From positions 1-8,071 of the forward strand of contig SEDG01000212.1 of assembly GCA_004295885.1 (NCBI GenBank): DNA of 8,071 nt, written 5' to 3'. A program made the translations under genes and the position numbers. Shown here in pieces: positions 1 to 5,673 of the stretch. Each line of letters opens with the position of its first letter. Position 1 is the stretch's first letter. The DNA comes from Pedobacter sp. Its GTDB lineage: Bacteria; Bacteroidota; Bacteroidia; Sphingobacteriales; Sphingobacteriaceae. The notes under the pieces were generated by a model. The model was not told the DNA's origin. It worked only from the letters and a program-made list of their open reading frames with translations, and did not search any database.

Positions 1-624
1 TCTACAGTTGGTTCTGCAGTTAATGATGTCTGTGTAGCCTTAAAAGCTACTATTGCGGAATTAGCGGCTAATTCTAACATGGATGCAACTTCAAACTTTG
101 TTGATGTATTGAAGAAAAACAACTTGCCAATGATTGAAAAAACCATTCAATCATTTCAAAACAATCCAGATGCGAAGAATTATTCGATGTACTCGTTTTC
201 TATCCACTTTGTTCAGGTTAAAGTGCATCAATTAACAGGAGTTGTAAAAGTAAGCAAGATTGTGTCTGTTGGGGATAGTGGAAAGATTGTTAGTCCCAAA
301 ACAGCCCGTAGCCAGATGGTTGGCGGTGCAGTTGGTGGAATAGGAATGGCTTTAACAGAAGAAGCCGTTTTAGATAATCGATATGGTAGGTATGTAAATA
401 ACAACTTTGCAGATTACCATGTGCCTGTTCATGCAGATGTTCCTGAGATTGATGTAATTTTTATCGATAAACCAGACCCTATTGTTAATCCGATGGGAGC
501 AAAGGGAATGGGAGAAATTGCTTTGATCGGTTTTGCAGGTGCCGTTGCAAATGCTGTTTTTAATGCAACGGGTAAAAGGATCAGAAGTTTACCAATTACA
601 CCTGATAAGGTTTTACAAGCTTAG
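1..624 (+). CDS. Xanthine dehydrogenase/aldehyde oxidase family molybdopterin-binding subunit, C-terminal part (5' end outside window)
   Basis: The frame is open from base 1 and encodes the last 207 residues of a molybdenum-hydroxylase large subunit. These enzymes hydroxylate aldehydes or N-heterocycles such as purines at a molybdopterin centre. Visible hallmarks are a VVKVSKIVSVGDSGKIVSPKTA segment typical of the second Mo-binding domain (described by its ends here: fragment residues 81-101), a glycine-rich MVGGAVGGIGMALTEE stretch, and KGMGE near the end. The Glu of KGMGE (fragment residue 172, bases 514-516) matches the catalytic base Glu of the family. The tail GKRIRSLPITPDKVL is a normal family end, so the C terminus is intact. 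Overall it most resembles PaoC/YagR-type subunits of three-subunit enzymes, whose FeS and FAD subunits are usually encoded upstream; that lies outside the window. The substrate cannot be told. The ATG at 79 is internal, because the family-like sequence continues upstream to base 1. Confidence 0.93.
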   Translation, partial: STVGSAVNDVCVALKATIAELAANSNMDATSNFVDVLKKNNLPMIEKTIQSFQNNPDAKNYSMYSFSIHFVQVKVHQLTGVVKVSKIVSVGDSGKIVSPKTARSQMVGGAVGGIGMALTEEAVLDNRYGRYVNNNFADYHVPVHADVPEIDVIFIDKPDPIVNPMGAKGMGEIALIGFAGAVANAVFNATGKRIRSLPITPDKVLQA

Positions 625-630
625 TATTAT

Positions 631-725
631 TCGTCATTGCGAGGAGGAAAGACGAAGCAATCTATCTAGCAGGAAAGATTGCTTCACTCCAACGCTTTTT
701 GCCTTGCTTCAGTTCGCCATGACGA
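631..725. repeat. Inverted-repeat (REP/MITE-like) element, type A, in a convergent gene gap
   Basis: The outer arms TCGTCATTGCGAG (631-643) and TTCGCCATGACGA (713-725) pair at 11 of 13 positions. Inside them, GAAGCAATCT (654-663) and AGATTGCTTC (676-685) form a perfect 10-base stem with a 12-base loop. It fills nearly all of the gap between the oxidase stop (624) and the stop of the facing DUF3052-OmdA gene (733). There is no open gene in it and no transposase. From memory, CGTCATTGCGAG...AAGCAATCT elements are widespread between genes in Sphingobacteriaceae. The strong inner hairpin could also act as a two-way transcription terminator, but neither side has a clean T run, so that is inference. 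Confidence 0.75.
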
Positions 726-732
726 TTTCTAT

Positions 733-1395
733 TTACTTTTCTGTTGGGTTCTTCTTACCAGCCAATAACTTCTCTACAGTTTTTTGAAGGCGTTCTAATC
801 TGGTTCTTTCTTGTTTTGGGGTGATAATCCAAAGCACATATTCTTTACGATTACTATAAGACAGCGATTCGTAGAAACTTAAAGCATTGCTATGTTTTGA
901 TAATTCAGCTTTTAAATCTTCAGGAAGCGTTACAATTTTATTGGTAACATCAACATAATTACTGTAATCGTTGGTTTGTATTTCTGCATTGCCCCGACCA
1001 GATTTCTTTTGTGCTTCAACAGGTTTGATTCTGATGGCAGTCCAAGTTTCGTCTATCGCTGCTGATGCACAAGGCGTTAAACTAAAGGTTTTTAAATCGT
1101 CCCAACCCATCATCAAATTTAAGTCGCTAGCCAATTTAGATTTAGCTTTCGGATAAATAATCCAACAAACTGTTTTATTGTTAATCATTTTGACCTCTTG
1201 ATTTAACGCAGTTAACAGCTCAGCTTTTGTAATGGCAAAAATTAATAAGCCGTCATAATTCTCTACATCACTATATGAAAGACTTATTTCTGATGGAATA
1301 TCGCCAATGATACTTGGAAGGTTTTCTGGCGCATTTAATACTTTAACCTTAAAATCAGATTTAATTTGAAGCTTTTTTAAAAGTAGGTTTTCCAT
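733..1395 (-). CDS. DUF3052-like / YdeI-OmpD-associated (OmdA) domain protein
   Basis: The protein has 220 residues. Residues 1-126 look like the DUF3052 fold: NAPE near residue 21, then YDGLLIFAITKAELLTAL, then VCWIIYPKAKSKLASDL, and finally AAIDETWTAIRIKPV. Residues about 153-215 match the OmdA family (YdeI or OmpD-associated, sometimes called bacteriocin-protection), with LPEDLKAEL followed by SFYESLSYSNRKEYVLWI and a basic, helical ERTRLERLQKTVEKLLAGKK end. No signal peptide or membrane segment is seen, so it is probably cytoplasmic. The biochemical function of both domains is unknown to me; the family name comes from genetic association and should not be read as an activity. The ATG at 1395 is the natural start because the family-like sequence begins right after it. 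It appears to be transcribed alone: a repeat separates it from the upstream trmH-family gene. Confidence 0.85.
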   Translation of the reverse strand: MENLLLKKLQIKSDFKVKVLNAPENLPSIIGDIPSEISLSYSDVENYDGLLIFAITKAELLTALNQEVKMINNKTVCWIIYPKAKSKLASDLNLMMGWDDLKTFSLTPCASAAIDETWTAIRIKPVEAQKKSGRGNAEIQTNDYSNYVDVTNKIVTLPEDLKAELSKHSNALSFYESLSYSNRKEYVLWIITPKQERTRLERLQKTVEKLLAGKKNPTEK

Positions 1396-1430
1396 AATGC
1401 TTAATTATTGGTTGGTTGGCACGCTCATTT

Positions 1431-1560
1431 ACCGTCATTTCGAAATGAGCTTTTCGCGATTGAGAAATCTCTGAATTACTTGAGTAGTGTTATTTTGCTA
1501 ACAAATCTAGTGATAATAGCTTGCAGATTTCTCCTCACTACGCTCAGTCAATGTAACGGC
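1431..1560. repeat. Inverted-repeat (REP/MITE-like) element, type B, copy 1 (degenerate)
   Basis: The left end ACCGTCATTTCGA (1431-1443) and the right end TCAATGTAACGGC (1548-1560) are decayed inverted copies. The inner arms GAGAAATCT (1462-1470) and AGATTTCTC (1525-1533) are perfectly complementary, 9 bases, about 54 bases apart. The segment CTCCTCACTACGCTCAGTC (1532-1550) is a typical inner part of this repeat type as I recall it from Bacteroidota genomes. It makes up most of the 173-base gap between the TrmH-family stop (1569) and the start of the DUF3052-OmdA gene (1395). Its edge is 8 bases behind the TrmH-family stop. A small frame crossing it (1408-1653) is not protein-like. The remaining 35 bases before the DUF3052-OmdA start must hold its promoter unless that lies in the repeat; no clear TAnnTTTG box is visible. 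Confidence 0.65.
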
Positions 1561-1568
1561 AAAGTGGG

Positions 1569-2099
1569 TTATAATCTTAATTTCGCGAAGAAATCCCAAA
1601 GTACAATACCTGCAGAAATTACAATGTTAAAAGAGTGTTTCGTGCCAAATTGAGGAATTTCGATACATTCATCAATTTTTTGCATGGCCTCGTCGCTTAC
1701 ACCATTTACTTCATTGCCAAAAATCAAGGCATATTTTGCGCTTGGTGATGGTTTAAAAGTGTTTAACATCGTACTATTTTCAGCTTGCTCAATTGCAATA
1801 ATTTGATATCCTTGTGCTCTCAATGTATCAATGGCAACTAAAGTATCTTCAAAATGCTCCCATTCTACAGATTGAGTAGCACCTAATGCCGTTTTCTCTA
1901 TCTCACGGTGTGGAGGTTGAGCTGTGATGCCACAAAGGATAACCTTTTCTATCGAAAATCCATCAGCCGTGCGAAAAACAGAACCTACGTTGTGCATGCT
2001 TCTCACATTATCCAATACTACAACTACTGGCAATTTTTCCTGCTCTTTAAATTCCTGAATATCTACACGATTGAGTTCGTCGAGTTTTAGTTTTCTCAT
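1569..2099 (-). CDS. TrmH/SpoU family RNA 2'-O-ribose methyltransferase
   Basis: The 176-residue protein shows the three SPOUT/SpoU motifs in order. Motif 1 is NVRSMHNVGSVFRTADGF (residues 31-48), with the conserved Asn37 and Arg43. Motif 2 is ALIFGNEVNGVS (124-135), with Glu130. Motif 3 is IEIPQFGTKHSFNIVIS (146-162), which builds the trefoil knot that binds S-adenosylmethionine. These enzymes methylate the 2'-OH of a ribose in tRNA or rRNA, usually as dimers. It lacks the N- and C-terminal extensions of E. coli TrmH (about 229 residues), so it is a minimal SpoU domain and its target nucleotide cannot be assigned. The start at 2099 places MRKLKLDEL, a common opening for Bacteroidota members, just before motif 1. 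The upstream gap to galK is 122 bases, so it is probably transcribed from its own promoter. Confidence 0.92.
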   Translation of the reverse strand: MRKLKLDELNRVDIQEFKEQEKLPVVVVLDNVRSMHNVGSVFRTADGFSIEKVILCGITAQPPHREIEKTALGATQSVEWEHFEDTLVAIDTLRAQGYQIIAIEQAENSTMLNTFKPSPSAKYALIFGNEVNGVSDEAMQKIDECIEIPQFGTKHSFNIVISAGIVLWDFFAKLRL

Positions 2100-2165
2100 T
2101 ATTTGGTTTTACCACAGGTCCATAACTATATTTTTTCTGTGATTTTAATTTTTAGTAATTTAATT

Positions 2166-2217
2166 TTGGGTAGGTGGGGAAACCAACCAAGGAAACAATA
2201 GTCTGCGAATCTGCGAC
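2166..2217. other. galK-trmH spacer: weak hairpin and short tandem repeat
   Basis: The spacer 2100-2221 has no gene. TTGGGTAGGT (2166-2175) can pair imperfectly with ACCAACCAA (2182-2190) around a GGGGAA loop, just downstream of the galK stop. This may be a weak terminator for galK, but in the galK direction it is followed only by AAATTAAATT and not a run of T. Next to it, TCTGCGAA (2202-2209) and TCTGCGAC (2210-2217) form a two-unit tandem repeat. Units like this turn up often between Bacteroidota genes, in my recollection. The functional reading is a guess. Confidence 0.3.
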
Positions 2218-2221
2218 TGAA

Positions 2222-3373
2222 TTAAATTCTTCCCACACCATTACCAATCTGATGCACATAGATTGCAGCCGGGTAACCGATTTTATCTACATAATAATCT
2301 GTTAATCTTTTGGCGAAATCTTCTTCTTTTCCTTTTTTAAGCAAAGCGATGGCACAACCACCAAAACCAGCACCGGTCATCCTTGCGCCAATAACGTGTT
2401 CGTAATCCTTACAGAAATCCACAACGGCATCTAACTCTTTTCCAGACACTTCATAAAGCTCTTTTAAAGATTGATGTGAAGCATACATCAGACGACCAAA
2501 CTCATCCAGTTGACCCGCATTTAATGCTTTCGCTGCCAAATAGACTCTGTCATTTTCTTTTACCACGTGAGTAGTCCTTTTTAAAATATTTTCATCAGTA
2601 ATTAAATGACTGTGCAAAGCAAATTTCTCCGCGGTAAGTTCACACAAATTGTTGATGTTAATTGCTGTTTGTAATGTCTTTAAAGCACTTTGGCATTCTT
2701 CATACCTTTCATTGTATTTAGATTCTTCTAATTTCCTTGCTTTATTCGTGTTAATAATGGCTAAGACATGATCGCCTAAGTCACAATCAACCAGCTTATA
2801 TTTTAACGAATCGCAGTTTAAAACTATAGCTTTATTCGCCTCTCCAAAAGCAACTGAGAACTGGTCCATGATACCAGAGTTTAAACCAATAAAGATATTT
2901 TCTACTCTTTTAGAAAGTTTAACCAGTTCAAGTTTATCGTAACCTAAATTATAATATTCATTTAATGCATAAGCGGTTAAAATTTCTATAGAAGCAGAAG
3001 ATGAAAGGCCAGAACCGATTGGAATGTTTCCATAATATAATAAATCTAATCCTCCAGAGAGCCAATCGAATTGTTGTAATTCATGAAAAACACCGAGTGG
3101 ATAGTTGTACCAATCGTTTCCATTTTTTGTATAGCTTTTTTGGATTTCAATAGTTTTATCACCTTCAAAATTTACGCTGCTAAATCTTATTACATTATCA
3201 TTGTTTGGTGCTAAAAGTAACCAAGTACCTGCTGTGATGGCACATGGCATTACTAATCCGCCATTATAATCAATATGTTCTCCTATTAAATTTACTCTGC
3301 CTGGAGCGAAGTAAGATGCAGTTGGTTGTTGATTGTATTTCTCTAAAAATTTATCTACTAATTGGTCTTTCAT
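2222..3373 (-). CDS. galK: Galactokinase
   Basis: GalK transfers the ATP gamma-phosphate to C1 of alpha-D-galactose in the cytoplasm, the first committed step of the Leloir pathway. The 383-residue length is normal. All GHMP-kinase landmarks are present. The galactokinase signature GRVNLIGEHIDYNGG is at residues 25-39, with Arg26 as the likely catalytic Arg and Glu32, His33 and Asp35 as galactose contacts. The phosphate-binding loop PIGSGLSSSA is at 118-127. NSGIMDQF is at 165-172, with Asp170 as the catalytic base. Motif 3, GARMTGAGFGGC, is at 329-340. The start at 3373 gives the usual short N-terminal helix before the signature. It is divergent from the galM-like gene over a 68-base spacer containing a dyad, so the two are probably controlled together. 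No galT or galE lies next to it here. Confidence 0.97.
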   Translation of the reverse strand: MKDQLVDKFLEKYNQQPTASYFAPGRVNLIGEHIDYNGGLVMPCAITAGTWLLLAPNNDNVIRFSSVNFEGDKTIEIQKSYTKNGNDWYNYPLGVFHELQQFDWLSGGLDLLYYGNIPIGSGLSSSASIEILTAYALNEYYNLGYDKLELVKLSKRVENIFIGLNSGIMDQFSVAFGEANKAIVLNCDSLKYKLVDCDLGDHVLAIINTNKARKLEESKYNERYEECQSALKTLQTAININNLCELTAEKFALHSHLITDENILKRTTHVVKENDRVYLAAKALNAGQLDEFGRLMYASHQSLKELYEVSGKELDAVVDFCKDYEHVIGARMTGAGFGGCAIALLKKGKEEDFAKRLTDYYVDKIGYPAAIYVHQIGNGVGRI

Positions 3374-3404
3374 AAAAAATATTTTACTGGAATATTTCTG
3401 AGTT

Positions 3405-3442
3405 TAAATTGTAATTTAGCCAGCAAGCTAAGATACAATTTA
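3405..3442. promoter_or_regulatory. Imperfect dyad between divergent galK and galM-like genes
   Basis: TAAATTGTAATTTAGC (3405-3420) and GCTAAGATACAATTTA (3427-3442) are inverted copies matching at 14 of 16 positions, separated by CAGCAA. The last base is the A of the galM-like ATG. Each arm contains a TAnnTTTG-like sequence reading inward (TAATTTAG on plus at 3412-3419, TATCTTAG on minus at 3435-3428), one base off the Bacteroidota -7 consensus, but no properly spaced -33 TTG is seen. Possible readings are an operator for a regulator shared by both genes, or a hairpin in the galM leader that covers the start codon. The symmetry is seen directly; the function is inferred. Confidence 0.45.
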
Positions 3443-4236
3443 TGAAAGTAAAAGGCGGTAAAATTGAGATTGACGGTTATGAATATCAACTAGCGCAAAA
3501 CAATGGTAATGACTGTTTGCATGGGGGTTTAGAAGGATTTGATAAAAAAGTTTGGGATATCATAGACATTGCCGAACAACCTAATGCAAAGGTTACCTTC
3601 CAATATTTCAGCCTTGATGGCGAAGAGAATTTTCCTGGTGACTTAGCCATTCAACTAAGCTTTGAATTTACCAATAACGACGAGTTAATTTTAACCTATT
3701 CTGGTGATACAGATGAAGCTACAGCAGTAAATTTAACACATCATAGTTATTTTAATTTATCACCAACTGGTGGAAACATAAAAAATCACATCCATCAAAT
3801 GAATGCTTCGCACTGGTTGGAGCAGGATGAAAACAGTGTAGTAACAGGAACATTATTACCTGTTGAAGGCACGCATCATGATTTTAGGAACGGTAAAGCC
3901 ATTGGCGAGGGGTGGGATAAAAAGTTGGGCTATGACCAAACGTATGTTTTAGATAAAGAATATGGAAACCTGACATTGGCAAGTAAAACAACTGAAACCA
4001 ATAGTGGTTTAACTTTGTTAGTTTATAGTACAGAACCTGTTGCTCATTTGTATACTGCTAAATATTTAGGGGTAAAAAATGGAAAAGATGGCAAAGATTA
4101 TAACGAATTTGATGGTTTTTGTGTAGAAACTCAACATCATCCAAACGCAATTAACATTCCTGAATTTCCTAGCACTATTTTAGAGCCAGATGAGGTGTAC
4201 AGCCAAACCACGATTTATAAAGTTGTAAGTCAATAA
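3442..4236 (+). CDS. galM: Galactose mutarotase-like aldose 1-epimerase, N-terminally shortened
   Basis: GalM interconverts alpha and beta anomers of D-galactose and supplies the alpha form to GalK. The 264 residues align with the C-terminal four fifths of the family. Visible are NGNDCLHGGLEGFDKKVWD (His27, the first active-site His), NLTHHSYFNL (His101, the second), GYDQTYVL (Asp165) and GFCVETQHHPNA (Glu229, the catalytic base). The family is usually about 340 residues and begins with strands carrying NYGG and GRxANRI sequences; these are absent. The protein opens at MKVKGGKIEIDG, where relatives read NRIxGGKFxxDG, so Lys2 sits where the substrate-binding Arg of GRxANRI would be. An in-frame TAA at 3412-3414 and the divergent galK gene rule out a longer frame. 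The rest of the frame is undamaged. It may be a decayed paralogue, or a variant still under selection. The DUF1398 gene follows 10 bases downstream. Confidence 0.88.
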   Translation: MKVKGGKIEIDGYEYQLAQNNGNDCLHGGLEGFDKKVWDIIDIAEQPNAKVTFQYFSLDGEENFPGDLAIQLSFEFTNNDELILTYSGDTDEATAVNLTHHSYFNLSPTGGNIKNHIHQMNASHWLEQDENSVVTGTLLPVEGTHHDFRNGKAIGEGWDKKLGYDQTYVLDKEYGNLTLASKTTETNSGLTLLVYSTEPVAHLYTAKYLGVKNGKDGKDYNEFDGFCVETQHHPNAINIPEFPSTILEPDEVYSQTTIYKVVSQ

Positions 4237-4246
4237 ATTAGAAATT

Positions 4247-4639
4247 ATGCTTAACCTAGAAGAAATACATATCGCGGAATCGAAAGTAAAAAGCGGAGCA
4301 GATTTTCCGGCTTTTATCCAAGAACTTAAGACAATGGGCGTTACCAGAAATGATGTTTATGTAATTAATGGTATGTCTACTTATTTTGGTAAAGGCGATG
4401 AAGCTGTTCAAGGTCCGCCAATTTACGAGGATTTAATTATTGAACCTGAATCATCAATTAGTGGTATTCGCGAGGCTTTAAAGGTTCATCAGAATGGAGA
4501 AACTGACTACCAAACTTTTTGCAGACAAGCTGCAGTAGCAGGGGTGGAGAAGTGGGTAACAGATTTAAATAAAATGACAGTTACTTATTTAGATACAGCT
4601 GGAAACGAGTTAGTGGTAGAAAAAATACCCACAGCCTAA
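4247..4639 (+). CDS. DUF1398 family protein
   Basis: This 130-residue protein matches the DUF1398 family (E. coli YbcV is a member), with an opening AESKVKSGADFPAFIQELK (residues 10-28) followed by MGVTRNDVYVINGMSTYFG. The length is normal for the family. It has no signal peptide, membrane segment or Cys cluster, so it is probably a small cytoplasmic protein. No function is known to me. It begins 10 bases after the galM-like stop and is likely co-transcribed with it; a link to galactose use is only suggested by position. Its TAA (4637-4639) overlaps the TAG of the facing nucleoside phosphorylase gene within the four bases CTAA, leaving no room for an intergenic terminator. Confidence 0.82.
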   Translation: MLNLEEIHIAESKVKSGADFPAFIQELKTMGVTRNDVYVINGMSTYFGKGDEAVQGPPIYEDLIIEPESSISGIREALKVHQNGETDYQTFCRQAAVAGVEKWVTDLNKMTVTYLDTAGNELVVEKIPTA

Positions 4640-5496
4640 ATTCTTTCTAAAACCATATTAATTGCTTTTTCTACAATTTTATTGGGTTCACTGCTAAATT
4701 CAAATTTAACTCTACTAGCCAAAATAGCATTTACAGATAAAGCTTTATGTCCTAGTGTTTTAGCTAGGGCATAAATGCCAGCTGTTTCCATTTCTAAATT
4801 GGTAATCCTATTTGTCCCGTCTTTAAAGCTATTTAATTGACTGATAAAATTTGGAACTGCATTTTTCGCTCGTACTTGTCGACCTTGAGGCGCATAAAAA
4901 CCAGGTGCGGTAACAGTAATTCCTTTTTCCATGTCTTTGCCTATTGTTTGCAATAAAGTAGAATCTGCAGCGGTTAAGTAAGGATGAATCCCTTTGATAT
5001 GCGAAAAGTGAGATTTAATGCTATCCAAGACACTATGCTCATCACCAGACATTTGTTGAATGTAATAATTCATCAACGCATCAAAACCCAAACCGTAAGT
5101 AGAAGCTAAAATTGTTCCCATGGGAATGTCTGGTTGTACCGCACCAGATGTACCCACACGAATAATGTTTAGTGATTTAAGCTCTTTTTTAATTTCTCTG
5201 GTTTCAAAATCGATGTTAACTAATGCATCCAATTCGTTAAAAACGATATCAATATTATCGGTCCCAATACCAGTTGAGACAACAGTAATTCGTTTTTTCC
5301 CCAAATATCCTGTATGTGTAATGAACTCTCTTTTACCTTTTTTGAGCTCAATGGAATCAAAATGTTTACTTATTTCTCCAACTCGGTCTAAATCTCCAAC
5401 GGTTATTACCGTATCGGCAATGTCTTCGGGTAATAAGTTTAAATGGTAAATACTTCCGTCTGGATTGATGATTAAATCAGCTTCTGATAGTGTCAT
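4636..5496 (-). CDS. Nucleoside phosphorylase, uridine phosphorylase-like
   Basis: A 286-residue member of the PNP_UDP_1 fold, which cleaves nucleosides with phosphate to a base and ribose 1-phosphate in salvage or catabolism. Phosphate-site features follow the uridine phosphorylase order: VGDLDR (residues 33-38, like PGDPxR) with Arg38, then KREF with Arg56, and IIRVGTSG (111-118) with Arg113 and Thr116. The base-site region GFYAPQGRQVR has Gln204-x-Arg206, matching the Gln-x-Arg that holds uracil in E. coli Udp. NLEMETAG (233-240) matches FEMES, the ribose-binding Glu-Met-Glu. It is longer than Udp (about 253 residues), with an extended N terminus and a charged insertion near residues 96-108. 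The pyrimidine preference is inferred from Gln-x-Arg. It is transcribed alone on the minus strand, and its stop overlaps that of DUF1398. Confidence 0.88.
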   Translation of the reverse strand: MTLSEADLIINPDGSIYHLNLLPEDIADTVITVGDLDRVGEISKHFDSIELKKGKREFITHTGYLGKKRITVVSTGIGTDNIDIVFNELDALVNIDFETREIKKELKSLNIIRVGTSGAVQPDIPMGTILASTYGLGFDALMNYYIQQMSGDEHSVLDSIKSHFSHIKGIHPYLTAADSTLLQTIGKDMEKGITVTAPGFYAPQGRQVRAKNAVPNFISQLNSFKDGTNRITNLEMETAGIYALAKTLGHKALSVNAILASRVKFEFSSEPNKIVEKAINMVLERI

Positions 5497-5501
5497 AAAT
5501 G

Positions 5502-5533
5502 GTTCATTAGTGTCAATAGTTCATTGGTTCATT
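5502..5533. repeat. Three GTTCATT direct repeats upstream of the nucleoside phosphorylase
   Basis: GTTCATT occurs at 5502-5508, 5519-5525 and 5527-5533, the outer two as GGTTCATTA. They begin six bases upstream of the nucleoside phosphorylase start codon (5496), so the transcript leader would carry AATGAAC three times. The spacings are uneven (17 and 8 bases), which argues against a helix-phased operator. They may be simple-sequence drift or binding sites. No promoter boxes could be placed with confidence here. Confidence 0.35.
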
Positions 5534-5541
5534 AACTAGCA

Positions 5542-5653
5542 ACGTCATATCGAACGCAGCCAAGCGAGGAGATATCTGTAAGTTACCTCTTTCCATAGAA
5601 TGAAATTAAGGAAAATATTGATATATAGATTTCTCCTATCGTCAAAATGACGG
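5542..5653. repeat. Inverted-repeat (REP/MITE-like) element, type B, copy 2
   Basis: The left end ACGTCATATCGA (5542-5553) and the right end AAAATGACGG (5644-5653) are inverted relatives. The inner arms GAGATATCT (5569-5577) and AGATTTCTC (5627-5635) pair with one mismatch. It shares its CGTCAT.TCGA ends and AGATTTCTCC inner arm with the element at 1431-1560, so the two are copies of one family at different stages of decay. It occupies most of the 177-base spacer between the yigZ stop (5674, transcribed leftward into the element) and the nucleoside phosphorylase start. No coding potential or transposase is present. Confidence 0.7.
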
Positions 5654-5673
5654 CAAGGTGCAAAAATTGAAAC

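Noticed and set aside
641..648. GAGGAGGA, a perfect-looking Shine-Dalgarno sequence
   Set aside because: It is part of the inverted repeat and no start codon of a credible gene follows.
533..787. Plus-strand open frame of 84 codons
   Set aside because: It overlaps the end of the molybdenum-hydroxylase gene in another frame and then runs through the inverted repeat; its protein shows no family resemblance.
1408..1653. Plus-strand open frame of 81 codons in the gap before the TrmH-family gene
   Set aside because: It is made of repeat sequence and the antisense of the TrmH-family gene end; no protein features.
5120..5449. Plus-strand open frame of 109 codons
   Set aside because: It is wholly antisense to the well-supported nucleoside phosphorylase and rich in Ser, as expected of an antisense shadow.
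5511..5516. TTGACA on the minus strand as a sigma-70 type -35 box for the nucleoside phosphorylase
   Set aside because: Only about 15 bases remain before the start codon, too few for a -10 box and transcript start, and Bacteroidota promoters use a different consensus.
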